This document shows, piece after piece, positions 25,526 through 34,231 of a stretch of DNA of 64,000 nucleotides (the stretch's first letter is position 1; every line of letters starts with the position of its first letter). This DNA comes from JAUIAI01 sp050633665 (GTDB lineage Bacteria > Pseudomonadota > Gammaproteobacteria > Burkholderiales > Burkholderiaceae_E). The stretch is from assembly GCA_050633665.1 (NCBI GenBank), contig JBOEGY010000006.1, forward strand, positions 310,001 to 374,000, given 5' to 3'. Below the pieces are notes generated by a model, which saw only the letters and a program-made list of their open reading frames with translations, ran no database searches and was not told where the DNA came from. A program made the translations under genes and the position numbers.

Positions 25526-26401
25526 ATGTCTCTGCAATTCACCAAAATGCACGGCGCCGGCAATGATTTTGTCATGCTCAACGGCGTTACCCAGTCGATC
25601 GATTTGTCGGCTGCGCATTACCGTGCGCTGGCTGATCGTCATTTCGGGATTGGTGCTGATCAGATCCTGCTGGTCGAGTCGCCGCAGGCGAGTGATGCTG
25701 ATGACATTGATTTCCGCTATCGGATTTTTAATGCCGATGGCAACGAAGTGGAGCATTGCGGCAATGGCGCCCGTTGTTTCGTCCGGTTCGTTCGGGACCA
25801 GGGGCTGACAAGCAAACGCCGGCTGAAAGTAAAAACCGTGAACGGTATTGTTGAGCCCGAGCTGCTGGAGAGCGGGCTGGTGCGAGTCAATATGGATGCC
25901 CCGCGCTTTGAATTGAGCGAGGTGCCGTTCCTGGCTGATGGTTTGCAGGCTGTGCCAAGCGGCGCGGGGCAGTTCTGGCCGCTTGAGCTGAACGGCACGG
26001 TGCGCTCGGTGGCGGTCGCCTCAATGGGCAACCCACATGCAGTACAGATTGTCGATGATGTTGATACTGCGCCGGTGCTGACCGAAGGGCCGCTGACGGT
26101 TGGGCATGCGCGTTTTCCCAATGGCGTGAATGCCGGGTTCATGCAGGTGGTCAGTCGCACTGAAGTCCGGTTGCGGGTCTTCGAGCGCGGTGCCGGCGAG
26201 ACGCTGGCATGCGGCACCGGTGCCTGCGCGGCAATGGCTTTAGGCGTGCAACTGGGTTTGCTTGATCCGGTTGTTCGTTTGCAGGCTCGCGGCGGCGAAC
26301 TATTGCTGGAATGGCAGGGCGGGGCACAAGACCCAATCTGGATGTCCGGCAATGCCGTTCCCGTGTTCGAGAGCACGATAGACCCAGACCAATTACTCTA
26401 A
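25526..26401 (+). CDS. dapF: DapF, diaminopimelate epimerase
   Basis: A 291-residue PLP-independent epimerase that turns LL-DAP into meso-DAP for lysine and peptidoglycan. The start at 25526 gives MSLQFTKMHGAGNDFVMLNG, the standard N-terminus. The two catalytic cysteines are in VEHCGNGARC (Cys78) and ETLACGTGACA. SMGNPHAVQIVDD is also conserved. It lies 17 bases after the second acyltransferase. Its stop is followed by an A-rich leader before the DUF484 gene. Confidence 0.96.
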   Translation: MSLQFTKMHGAGNDFVMLNGVTQSIDLSAAHYRALADRHFGIGADQILLVESPQASDADDIDFRYRIFNADGNEVEHCGNGARCFVRFVRDQGLTSKRRLKVKTVNGIVEPELLESGLVRVNMDAPRFELSEVPFLADGLQAVPSGAGQFWPLELNGTVRSVAVASMGNPHAVQIVDDVDTAPVLTEGPLTVGHARFPNGVNAGFMQVVSRTEVRLRVFERGAGETLACGTGACAAMALGVQLGLLDPVVRLQARGGELLLEWQGGAQDPIWMSGNAVPVFESTIDPDQLL

Positions 26402-26453
26402 AAACAAGAACCAAAAAAATCCAAACAAAACAAAACAAAGGAACCACGCAATC
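26401..26453 (+). promoter_or_regulatory. A-rich, structure-free leader before the DUF484 gene
   Basis: The 53 bases after the dapF stop consist almost only of A and C (for example CAAACAAAACAAAACAAAGG), ending in AAAGGAACC before the ATG. This is sharply unlike the surrounding GC-rich DNA. A/C-only leaders stay unpaired and favour ribosome access. Confidence 0.5.
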
Positions 26454-27245
26454 ATGCAGACCATGAAGGCCGGCGATGCCGAGAACGACGATGGATCGGG
26501 CGCGACGCCTGACCAGAAAACCGCTCAAAGCGAAGCATCTGTAGAGATGGTGCCGCTCAGCGAGCAAGACCTTGCCGATTATCTGCGCGATAACCCCGAG
26601 TTCTTTCAGCGCTTTGGTCATGTCCTCGCCGATATCCGGGTGCCGGATCAAAATGCCGGCCGTGCTATCTCGCTGCAGGAACGCCAACTCGAAGTCTTGC
26701 GTGACAAACACCGTCAGCTTGAATTCAGGCTCTCGGAGCTGGTTCGCATGGGTCAGGAAAATGATCAGATTGCCGACCGGCTGGCCAGTTTTACCCGTGA
26801 GCTTCTGCTGATTCGTCATCCGGTCGAAATGCCCGGGCGCATTGAACAGGCGCTGGCCGAGCAATTCAAAGTGCCGCAGGTTGTCCTGCGTTTGTGGCGG
26901 GTGGCTGATGAGTATGCCGACCAGCCGTTTGCCGCTCCGGTAGAGCCAGACGTGCAGCGTTACTTTGATGAACTGATCACACCTTATTGCGGTCTAAAAA
27001 ATGATCTCGCCCCGATCCGCTGGCTGCCTGACAACGGCGCGGAGGCACGGTCGGTCGCCTTGCTGCCACTGCGCAGCGGCGTGAGCCCGCAAGTCTGTGG
27101 CCTGATCGTATTCGGCTCGCCGGATCCGGATCGTTTTCAGTCGGGCATGGGAACAGCCTTCCTGGATCGGATTGGCGAAGTTGCCAGCGCGGCGCTCTGT
27201 CGGCTGATGCCTGAAGAGACCACGGTTGCCGCCCAGCAAGACTAA
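26454..27245 (+). CDS. DUF484 family (GAF-like) protein
   Basis: A 263-residue protein. After a polar N-terminus come LSEQDLADYLRDNPEFFQRF and LADIRVPDQNAGRAISLQER, with a QLEVLRDKHRQLEFRLSELV coiled-coil stretch. A GAF-like C-terminal domain follows (SVALLPLRSG, CGLIVFGSPDPDRFQSGMGT). This is the DUF484 pattern. The gene lies between dapF and xerC, as in many gamma- and betaproteobacteria; the function is unknown. Its last 20 bases overlap the xerC start. Confidence 0.92.
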   Translation: MQTMKAGDAENDDGSGATPDQKTAQSEASVEMVPLSEQDLADYLRDNPEFFQRFGHVLADIRVPDQNAGRAISLQERQLEVLRDKHRQLEFRLSELVRMGQENDQIADRLASFTRELLLIRHPVEMPGRIEQALAEQFKVPQVVLRLWRVADEYADQPFAAPVEPDVQRYFDELITPYCGLKNDLAPIRWLPDNGAEARSVALLPLRSGVSPQVCGLIVFGSPDPDRFQSGMGTAFLDRIGEVASAALCRLMPEETTVAAQQD

Positions 27246-28245
27246 GCCCCCGGCGGGCCTGCCGGCGGCCGGCCCGCCTGACCTGCCGCCACTGGCCGAG
27301 CAGTGGCTTGAACGGCTGACTGTCGAACGCGGATACAGTCCGCGCACGATAGCCAGCTATCGTCAGGCATTGGCTTTGTTGGCCGAGCTAGCCGGCCCAA
27401 CCGAATTCGCTGCCATTACCGCGCAACAGGTGCGCGGCTGGATAGCCCGGTTATCCAGGCAAGGCCAGGCACCTCGCACGACTGCCCAGCGTTTATCCGT
27501 CTGGCGCGGCTTTTTCGATTATTGCGCTCGGGAAACCGGCCAGCCAGCAGCGGCAGCGGAAGCGCTGGCGAACCCGGCTCGTGGGATCAAGGCACCGCGT
27601 GCGCCCCGCCGATTGCCCAAAGCGCTAAGTCCGGATCTGGCTGGGCAACTGGTTGATTATCAGCCCGGCGCATCGTTCGAGATGCAACGCGACAAAGCCA
27701 TGCTTGAGTTGCTGTACTCCAGTGGTCTGCGCCTGGCCGAGCTTTGCTCTCTCGATGCTGCTTATCAGCAAGACCGGGTCAGCGGCTACCAGTCGGAGTC
27801 CTGGCTTGATGTTGCCGAGGCGCAGGTGACTGTCCTGGGCAAAGGCAGTAAATCCCGAACCGTGCCGGTCGGACGGGCAGCGCTGGACGCGCTCGCGCTC
27901 TGGCTGGAAATGCGCGGCCAGTGGCTGCAAGACCACCCCCGCGCGGACCAGGCCGCCTTGTTTCTCAGCAACCGGGGGCGGCGCCTGTCACACCGCAGCG
28001 TGCAAGTGCGCTTGAAGCGACTCGCGCTGAAGCAGGGAATTCCGGCCAATGTGCATCCGCACGTGTTGCGCCACTCGTTTGCCAGCCATGTGTTGCAGTC
28101 CAGTGGCGACCTACGGGCGGTGCAGGAGTTGCTTGGTCATGCCAGCATCTCGACCACCCAGGTCTACACCTCGCTGGATTTCCAGCGGCTGGCCCAGGTC
28201 TATGACGCCGCGCACCCCCGAGCCCGTCGGGACACCTCTGAATAG
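27226..28245 (+). CDS. xerC: XerC, tyrosine recombinase
   Basis: A 339-residue site-specific recombinase that with XerD resolves chromosome dimers at dif. The N-terminal SAM-like domain has QWLERLTVERGYSPRTIASY. The catalytic domain has the first Arg in SGLRLAEL, the Lys in GKGSKSRTVP, HVLRHSFASH (His-x-x-Arg), LGHASISTTQVYT (His) and the nucleophile Tyr within it. The start is a TTG at 27226 inside the 3' end of the DUF484 gene; a Pro/Gly-rich N-terminal 20 residues make the exact start uncertain. Confidence 0.93.
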   Translation: MPPSKTKPPAGLPAAGPPDLPPLAEQWLERLTVERGYSPRTIASYRQALALLAELAGPTEFAAITAQQVRGWIARLSRQGQAPRTTAQRLSVWRGFFDYCARETGQPAAAAEALANPARGIKAPRAPRRLPKALSPDLAGQLVDYQPGASFEMQRDKAMLELLYSSGLRLAELCSLDAAYQQDRVSGYQSESWLDVAEAQVTVLGKGSKSRTVPVGRAALDALALWLEMRGQWLQDHPRADQAALFLSNRGRRLSHRSVQVRLKRLALKQGIPANVHPHVLRHSFASHVLQSSGDLRAVQELLGHASISTTQVYTSLDFQRLAQVYDAAHPRARRDTSE

Positions 28246-28704
28246 ACAATCCTCAGGGTAAAACTGAGCGTCTGTCGAAATTATTAACACTGAACAAGTT
28301 GGGGACAAAGCCGCTTGTGGCTGTGGACAGCCTGTGCAATATCCGTGGAAATCACTGAACAATCCTGAGCGTGCGGGCCTTTGAGCTTGAACAAGGCTGT
28401 GGGTTGCTTGTGCAGAAGCGGTGGGGTTGCTGTGAATTAGCGGTGGACAAGGCCCAGCGGGTTTGACCCGAAACCCACGATGCCCGGCCGTTCGTCGGTC
28501 AGGGCGGGCCTGTTGACAAGGCTTTGATGCGAGCTATCGACCATAGGTCTCACTCTTCTTTGATTGGCTGACAAGTCCGGTCTTGAATCTGGACGCTTGT
28601 CCCCCATTTTTGTTGATTAGAGTTTTTGGCCGGCAGCCAGTACAATCCGGGCTCCCCGAAATCTCGGCCGTTAGTTGCCGCGGCAAGAATTGTGGCGGGT
28701 GGCA

Positions 28705-28732
28705 GATTGGGTAGAAGCGATTGGGTAGAAGC
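28705..28732. repeat. Two tandem copies of a 14-bp repeat
   Basis: GATTGGGTAGAAGC occurs twice without a spacer (28705-28718 and 28719-28732), in the long intergenic region before the COG0523 GTPase gene. Confidence 0.9.
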
Positions 28733-28756
28733 CGGACCGCAGAGCCGTCACAAAGA

Positions 28757-28801
28757 GATTAGATTCAGAGGGATTAGAGTCAGAAAGATTAGATTCAGAG
28801 C
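28757..28801. repeat. Three tandem copies of a 15-bp repeat upstream of the COG0523 gene
   Basis: The units are GATTAGATTCAGAGG, GATTAGAGTCAGAAA and GATTAGATTCAGAGC. Copies one and three agree over 14 bases. They end 48 bases before the GTPase start codon, so they could be iterated regulator sites or replication slippage. Confidence 0.9.
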
Positions 28802-28849
28802 GCAGGTTTTCAGCATAGACATTTAGAAGATAACCGAGAGTAGCGATCC

Positions 28850-29824
28850 ATGAGCACCCATGTTCCAGTAACGATTTTGACTGGCTTCCTAGGCAGCGGT
28901 AAGACAACGCTGCTGAACCGCGTTCTCAATGAGAACCACGGCATGAAGATCGCTGTTATCGAAAATGAGTTTGGCGCCGAAGGCGTTGATAACGAGTTGC
29001 TGACCCAGAGCGCCGATGAGCAGATCATCGAGATGAACAACGGTTGTATCTGCTGCACGGTTCGTGGCGACCTGATTCGAATTCTGGCGGATCTGCGAAC
29101 CAAGCGCGACGCCGGTGAGCTGAACTTTGACCGTGTGGTGATCGAAACCACCGGCATGGCCGATCCGGCGCCGGTGGCGCAGACCTTCTTTATTGATGAC
29201 GAGATCGCCGAGTATTTCCTGCTTGATGCCGTCTTGACGGTTATTGATGCCAAACACGGTAATCAACAGCTCGATGACAACCGGGAAGCCCAGGAACAGG
29301 TCGCTTTTGCTGACCGGCTGTTGATGAGCAAGGTCGATGTGGCCACAGAGCAAGAGCAGGATGAACTTCGCAAGCGCCTGGTGCGACTCAACCCTCGTGC
29401 CCGGATCATGCCGGTTCATTTTGGTGAAGTAGATGTAAAAGAGGTACTCGATATCCGTGGCTTTAATCTCAATGCCATTCTGGATATTGACCCGGATTTC
29501 CTTGAAGACAACGAACACGAACACAGTGAGGAAATCGCCTCGTTTGTGTTTCGGGCCAAGAAGCCGTTCGACCCGGGCAAGCTGGAAGATTTTCTTTCCG
29601 GCCTGATTCAGGTGTATGGCGAAAGCATGTTGCGCTACAAAGGTGTGCTCTACATGAAGGGGTCAGATCGTCAGACTGTTTTCCAGGGTGTGCACATGAT
29701 GATGGGTGCAGATGTTGGTCGCAAATGGCGAGCCGATGAAAAGAAGTCCAGCAAGATGGTCTTTATTGGTCGAAATCTTCCGAAAGAGACGTTTATCAAA
29801 GGGTTGGAGCAATGTCTGGCGTAA
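28850..29824 (+). CDS. COG0523 (CobW/YjiA/ZigA-like) metal-chaperone GTPase
   Basis: A 324-residue G3E-family GTPase. The Walker A loop is GFLGSGKTT (12-20), and the metal-binding CxCC motif is GCICCTVRGD (Cys65, Cys67, Cys68). The ETTGMADPAP switch and a C-terminal CobW domain (RYKGVLYMKG, GVHMMMG) complete the family picture. An acidic/His stretch (EDNEHEHSEE) may bind zinc. Such proteins deliver zinc or another metal to client enzymes. The dksA gene follows 31 bases later on the same strand. Confidence 0.93.
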   Translation: MSTHVPVTILTGFLGSGKTTLLNRVLNENHGMKIAVIENEFGAEGVDNELLTQSADEQIIEMNNGCICCTVRGDLIRILADLRTKRDAGELNFDRVVIETTGMADPAPVAQTFFIDDEIAEYFLLDAVLTVIDAKHGNQQLDDNREAQEQVAFADRLLMSKVDVATEQEQDELRKRLVRLNPRARIMPVHFGEVDVKEVLDIRGFNLNAILDIDPDFLEDNEHEHSEEIASFVFRAKKPFDPGKLEDFLSGLIQVYGESMLRYKGVLYMKGSDRQTVFQGVHMMMGADVGRKWRADEKKSSKMVFIGRNLPKETFIKGLEQCLA

Positions 29825-29855
29825 GCTGGGCCCAAGCCACGAAGGAGCCTGAACT

Positions 29856-30281
29856 ATGGCTGTTAAAGAAGTAAAAGTCCCTACCGAAAAAGAGCTGTTG
29901 AAGATGCCTGATTCGGCCTATATGAACGACGCCCAGCTGGCGTTCTTCCGCGAGCGACTGGCCCAGATGGAACAAGACATCTTGTCCAATGCGGGCGAAA
30001 CGACCGAGCATCTGCGTGAAACCGTGATCGTGCCCGATCCGGCCGATCGGGCCACCATCGAAGAAGAGCATGCGCTTGAGCTTCGAACCCGTGATCGCGA
30101 GCGCAAGCTGCTCAAGAAGGTTCAGCAGGCAATGGTTCGTATCGCTGAAGGTGACTACGGGTTCTGCGAAGAAACCGGTGAGCCGATTGGCGTTGGCCGA
30201 CTGATGGCCCGGCCCACGGCCACTTTGTCTCTGGAAGCACAGCAGCGCCGCGAACTGCGCCAGAAAATGTTTGGTGACTGA
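29856..30281 (+). CDS. dksA: DksA-type RNA polymerase-binding factor with a one-cysteine zinc-finger region
   Basis: A 141-residue transcription factor that acts with ppGpp in the RNA polymerase secondary channel. The coiled-coil tip DPADRA (61-66) has the essential DxxDxA residues. The zinc-finger region GFCEETGEPIGVGRLMARPT keeps only Cys104; the other three positions are Thr107, Ser125 and Ala128, so zinc should not be bound. This form is common in alpha- and betaproteobacteria and resembles Pseudomonas DksA2. It sits right after a COG0523 metal chaperone. Confidence 0.93.
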   Translation: MAVKEVKVPTEKELLKMPDSAYMNDAQLAFFRERLAQMEQDILSNAGETTEHLRETVIVPDPADRATIEEEHALELRTRDRERKLLKKVQQAMVRIAEGDYGFCEETGEPIGVGRLMARPTATLSLEAQQRRELRQKMFGD

Positions 30282-30298
30282 CACTTGATGCCGTCTGT

Positions 30299-30389
30299 CC
30301 CGGGGCGCAGACCGTTCATGAGGCGAGGTCTGCCAACAAGCTTTCAAGCCCCGGCTATACCCGGACAATAGGTCGTCTGGCGCAGACCT
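30299..30389 (+). promoter_or_regulatory. Nested inverted repeats with a competing third arm between dksA and the STAS gene
   Basis: CCGGGGC (30300-30306) and GCAGACC (30307-30313) pair with GGTCTGC (30327-30333) and GCCCCGG (30348-30354), giving a compound hairpin. A later GCAGACCT (30382-30389) can pair with AGGTCTGC (30326-30333) over eight bases, one more than the upstream arm. No U-run follows, so it is not a plain terminator. It may be a 5' leader of the STAS gene. Confidence 0.5.
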
Positions 30390-30461
30390 GCGGCGGCCCG
30401 GAAAGCCCGAAAAATAGGGCCCACATGCTAGACTGGATTGGTCAAAACATCTTGATCTTGC

Positions 30462-32183
30462 ATGGTTTTTTCTCTCTTTCGCCGCCAGGATAAAAGCGCT
30501 TCCCGCAAGGGCAGGCAAACCGGTTCTGTCGCTGCCAACAACTCGTCAATCACTTCGGCCGAAGGGTCTGGTGTGGTGAATGGCGTGTCGTCGCAATCAC
30601 TCGATCAGGCCGAGCATGCTGCTCGTGAAGCCGCTCGGATTACGGCGGAAAAAATCGACCAGATTGAAAACGAAATGATTGCCGATGCCTTGACGGGCAT
30701 CACCAAGCCGGGCGCCGCGGCCACTCCGGACAGCCCCGAGTCAGGCGCCGAGTCGCGCAATACGAACGCCAGTGCGAGTGCAACCAGTGCGGTCCCTGAA
30801 CAAGAGCCGCTGGAATTTCCGTCGAAAGACGCCGCAACCCAGACCGCTGCAACCCAAACCGGTGGCCCCGACACCGGCATGTCGTTCAAGCCAACCGCGG
30901 TGCAATTGTTGCAGGCCATAAGCGACAAAGAAAACGGCATTGATAACCCCATTCACCATCTGCCTGACCCGGCCACTGATCTTGGCGCATCCACCGCGAT
31001 GGCGCCCTTATCGGTAGCGCCAGAGGCCGGGCTTGAAAGCGACGCCACTGAAGAAGCTGACCCGGCAAACGGTGCCACGACTGTCGGTGGGCGCAGAAGT
31101 TCAGAAGCCGAAGACGATCTCGCGATTGACATTGTCGATGGCTCGCTACCCGGTCAGCTTGAAGAAGCCGCCATTCTTTATTCCAATGGGCAATATCAGG
31201 CCACCGTCGACACCTTGAGCGCCTGCCTTGACGACGACGGCTTGAGCAAACAACATCAGTTGCTGTCCTGGCAGATGTTATTCGACCTGTTGCAGGTAAT
31301 GGGCGAGCGCGAGCAATTCGATTCGCTGGCGATCAAATACGCCAGCCTCACGGAGTCTTCGCCACCCACCTGGAATGAAGACATGCGCGCGCCTGACCGG
31401 CGCAAATCTGATCGTCGGGCCAGTCCGTCCAATATTGCTGCCTTACGCGAAATCGACGGTACGTTCGCCAAATTCGTTGATCAGCTGCTGCGCGCTGCCG
31501 GAAACAAGCGCGACTGTTGCCTGGACTTGTCTGGCGTGCGCCAGATGGATGATGAAGCTGCTCAGGAGATCTGCCGGCTGTTCAATGGCTTCCTTGAAGC
31601 CGACCACAAACTCAGTCTGACGGGTGTGGAAGCCTTCCTGGAGCTGGTCCTGACCAACATAGAAGTCGGCCGGGTCGATGACAGCGAGGCCTTCTGGCAG
31701 TTGTCGTTGTTGTTGCTGAGGTTGCTCGGCGAACAGGCTCGTTTCGATGACCTGAGCATTGACTATTGCGTTACCTTCGAAGTCTCGCCACCGCCCTGGG
31801 AGCCAATGCCGCCCATATTCGTTCTGACCGACGAAATCAGTGCCGGTGCAGCCAAAGACGCCGGCGATGAAACGCCGGCGGTGATTCGCAAGGCTGAAAT
31901 CAGCAACAACCGGCTGATTCTGCGGGACGACCTGAGCGGCAAGATTCAAGCCGAGAAAGAAGCCATGCAGTCCCTGGCTGAAACCAACAGCACGGTGCGG
32001 GTCGATTGCCGCGCCTTGCGCTGTATGGACTTCTCCGCTGCCGGTGAACTCCTTAACGAACTGGCCGCCATGATGGGGCGGGGCCGGAAGGTTCAGTTTA
32101 TCGAGCCGAACTTCCTGGTGTACGCCCTGATGCTGGTTATGGGCATCCACGAGATGTCTGAGATAAGGCGGCGTAAAATCTAG
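30462..32183 (+). CDS. STAS-domain protein with long low-complexity N-terminus
   Basis: A 573-residue cytoplasmic protein. The first ~230 residues are rich in Ala, Ser, Thr, Asp and Glu and look disordered, with a short helix (HAAREAARITAEKIDQIENE). A helical segment (AAILYSNGQYQATVDTLSAC) and two STAS-like modules follow, each with CCLDLSGVRQMDDEAAQEI- or VRVDCRALRCMDFSAAGELL-type strand-helix units. STAS domains usually mediate protein partner switching. The gene lies directly before hslVU, as in several betaproteobacteria; function unknown. Confidence 0.75.
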   Translation: MVFSLFRRQDKSASRKGRQTGSVAANNSSITSAEGSGVVNGVSSQSLDQAEHAAREAARITAEKIDQIENEMIADALTGITKPGAAATPDSPESGAESRNTNASASATSAVPEQEPLEFPSKDAATQTAATQTGGPDTGMSFKPTAVQLLQAISDKENGIDNPIHHLPDPATDLGASTAMAPLSVAPEAGLESDATEEADPANGATTVGGRRSSEAEDDLAIDIVDGSLPGQLEEAAILYSNGQYQATVDTLSACLDDDGLSKQHQLLSWQMLFDLLQVMGEREQFDSLAIKYASLTESSPPTWNEDMRAPDRRKSDRRASPSNIAALREIDGTFAKFVDQLLRAAGNKRDCCLDLSGVRQMDDEAAQEICRLFNGFLEADHKLSLTGVEAFLELVLTNIEVGRVDDSEAFWQLSLLLLRLLGEQARFDDLSIDYCVTFEVSPPPWEPMPPIFVLTDEISAGAAKDAGDETPAVIRKAEISNNRLILRDDLSGKIQAEKEAMQSLAETNSTVRVDCRALRCMDFSAAGELLNELAAMMGRGRKVQFIEPNFLVYALMLVMGIHEMSEIRRRKI

Positions 32184-32231
32184 CGTTCAACCTCTCAAAG
32201 GCAGCGCGCCCAAGGCGTGCTGAACGAACGC

Positions 32232-32765
32232 ATGGAACAGTATCACGGCACTACGATTATTTCGGTCCGTCGCGGCAACCAGGTAGCACTGGGTGGCGAC
32301 GGCCAGGTCACGCTTGGCAATATTGTCATCAAGGGCTCGGCGCGCAAAGTCCGCCGCCTGCACCACAACAAGGTTCTGGCCGGTTTTGCCGGCGGCACCG
32401 CCGACGCGTTCACCTTGTTTGAACATTTCGAAGCCAAGCTGGAAAAACACTCCGGGCAAATGCTGCGCGCTGCGGTCGAGCTGGCCAAGGACTGGCGCAC
32501 CGACCGCACCCTGCGTCGCCTGGAGGCCATGCTGGCGGTCGCTGATGCCGAGCACTCCCTGACCATTACCGGCAACGGTGACGTACTGGAACCCGAGCAT
32601 GGTTTGATTGCCATTGGATCGGGTGGGCCTTATGCCCAGTCTGCTGCCTTGGCGCTGCTTGAAAACACCGACTTGAGCCCCGAAGTAATCGTCAGGAAAT
32701 CGCTCACGATTGCCGGCGATCTTTGCATCTATACCAACCAATCTCATACGGTAGAAGTCTTGTGA
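32232..32765 (+). CDS. hslV: HslV, ATP-dependent protease subunit
   Basis: A 177-residue proteasome-like peptidase. The start at 32232 gives MEQYHGTTIISVRRG: a six-residue propeptide is removed so that Thr7 becomes the catalytic N-terminal residue. This propeptide is typical of betaproteobacterial HslV, whereas E. coli starts MTTIVSVRR. GGDGQVTLGN, KVRRLHHNKVLAGFAGG and AIGSGGPYAQSAALAL are conserved. The stop overlaps the hslU start (GTGA). Confidence 0.95.
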   Translation: MEQYHGTTIISVRRGNQVALGGDGQVTLGNIVIKGSARKVRRLHHNKVLAGFAGGTADAFTLFEHFEAKLEKHSGQMLRAAVELAKDWRTDRTLRRLEAMLAVADAEHSLTITGNGDVLEPEHGLIAIGSGGPYAQSAALALLENTDLSPEVIVRKSLTIAGDLCIYTNQSHTVEVL

Positions 32766-34138
32766 GCACCATGACCCCCCCAGAAATCGTTTCCGAACTC
32801 GACAAACACATTGTTGGTCAGCAAGATGCCAAACGCGCCGTGGCGATAGCGCTGCGTAACCGTTGGCGGCGCCAGCAGGTCGATGAGCCGTTGCGCTCTG
32901 AAATCACCCCCAAGAACATCTTGATGATCGGGCCGACCGGTGTCGGCAAGACCGAAATCGCTCGCCGGCTGGCCCGGCTGGCCAACGCACCGTTCATCAA
33001 GGTTGAAGCAACCAAGTTCACCGAAGTGGGCTATGTCGGGCGCGACGTTGATTCCATCATTCGTGATCTCGTTGAGGTTGCGTTCAAGCAAGTGCAAGAC
33101 CAGGAAAAAGACAAGGTTCAGCAGCGCGCACAAGATGCCGCCGAAGACCGCATCCTGGACGTCTTGCTGCCGCCCCCGCGTCAGACAGAAACTCCGGGCT
33201 TCGGGTTCAACCCGATAACCGAAGCGGGCGAGGCCGCTGCGACACCGGCTTCTGCCCGGCCCGATTCCGGTACGCGCCAGATTCTGCGCAAACGCCTGCG
33301 TGAGGGCGAGCTGGACGACAAGGAAATCGAAATCGATATTGCTCAAAGCGCACCTGGCATGGAGTTCATGGGGCCGGCCGGCATGGAAGAGATGACCAAC
33401 CAGTTGCAGAACATGTTCTCCAACATGCCGGGCAAAAAGAAAAGCCGGCGGCTGCCGATTCGCGAGGCACTCAAGCTGCTGACCGACGAAGAGGCCGGCA
33501 AACTGGTCAACGAAGACGATGCCAAATCCATGGCGGTTCAGGCGGTTGAGCAGAACGGAATCGTCTTTCTCGACGAAATCGACAAAGTCGCTACCCGCGG
33601 CAGTGCTCAGGGGGCGGATGTCTCGCGCCAGGGCGTACAAAGGGATTTGCTGCCCCTGATCGAAGGCACAGCGGTCAATACCAAATATGGCTCGGTCAAA
33701 ACCGATCACATTCTGTTTATTGCCTCCGGAGCATTTCACCTGAGCAAGCCTTCTGACCTGGTTCCCGAGTTGCAGGGTCGGCTACCGATCCGGGTCGAGA
33801 TGAAGTCGCTGACCACCGACGATTTCGTACGCATTCTGTGCGACACCGATGCCAGCCTGACCAAGCAATACTGCGCCCTGATGAAAACCGAAGAGATCGA
33901 ACTCGAGTTCACCGACGAAGGGGTTCGCCGGTTGGCAGAGATCGCGTTTGACGTCAACGAACGGGTCGAGAATATCGGCGCGCGGCGGCTGCATACCGTC
34001 ATGGAGCGTCTGCTGGAAGTCTTGTCCTTTGACGCCGGTAACCGGCAGGAGAAAACCGTGTCCATCACGGCCGAATTCGTCAATGAACGACTGGCCGAGA
34101 CTGCTGCCAGTGAAGACTTGTCGCAGTTCGTGCTGTAG
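32762..34138 (+). CDS. hslU: HslU, ATPase subunit of the HslUV protease
   Basis: A 458-residue AAA+ unfoldase that feeds proteins to HslV. The GTG at 32762 overlaps the hslV stop and gives MSTMTPPEIVSELDKHIVGQ; a second start at 32771 is possible. Walker A is GPTGVGKTE, the pore loop is GYVGRD, Walker B is VFLDEIDK, and the insertion (I) domain lies between. The C-terminal tail EDLSQFVL docks into HslV, as in the E. coli pair. Confidence 0.96.
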   Translation: MSTMTPPEIVSELDKHIVGQQDAKRAVAIALRNRWRRQQVDEPLRSEITPKNILMIGPTGVGKTEIARRLARLANAPFIKVEATKFTEVGYVGRDVDSIIRDLVEVAFKQVQDQEKDKVQQRAQDAAEDRILDVLLPPPRQTETPGFGFNPITEAGEAAATPASARPDSGTRQILRKRLREGELDDKEIEIDIAQSAPGMEFMGPAGMEEMTNQLQNMFSNMPGKKKSRRLPIREALKLLTDEEAGKLVNEDDAKSMAVQAVEQNGIVFLDEIDKVATRGSAQGADVSRQGVQRDLLPLIEGTAVNTKYGSVKTDHILFIASGAFHLSKPSDLVPELQGRLPIRVEMKSLTTDDFVRILCDTDASLTKQYCALMKTEEIELEFTDEGVRRLAEIAFDVNERVENIGARRLHTVMERLLEVLSFDAGNRQEKTVSITAEFVNERLAETAASEDLSQFVL

Positions 34139-34231
34139 GCGTCCTCTCTGGGCAAAGCTTTGTTACATTCGCCCGGGGCAGAAGCGACGACCTCTCTGGC
34201 GGGCGCAGACCAGCCTCGTTATGCTTTTGTT

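Larger units (their letters stand above)
28246..28849. other. 604-base intergenic region before the COG0523 gene
   Basis: No gene is supported here. The left part has a weak hairpin after xerC (CUCAG/CUGAG) and several GTGGACA- or TGTGG-like words. The right part has two sets of tandem repeats (28705-28732 and 28757-28801) leading up to the GTPase start. No tRNA or known RNA family was recognised. Confidence 0.5.

Noticed and set aside
28246..28700. Replication origin with DnaA boxes
   Set aside because: The TGTGG words do not match TTATCCACA closely, there is no AT-rich unwinding region, and dnaA, dnaN or gidA are not nearby.
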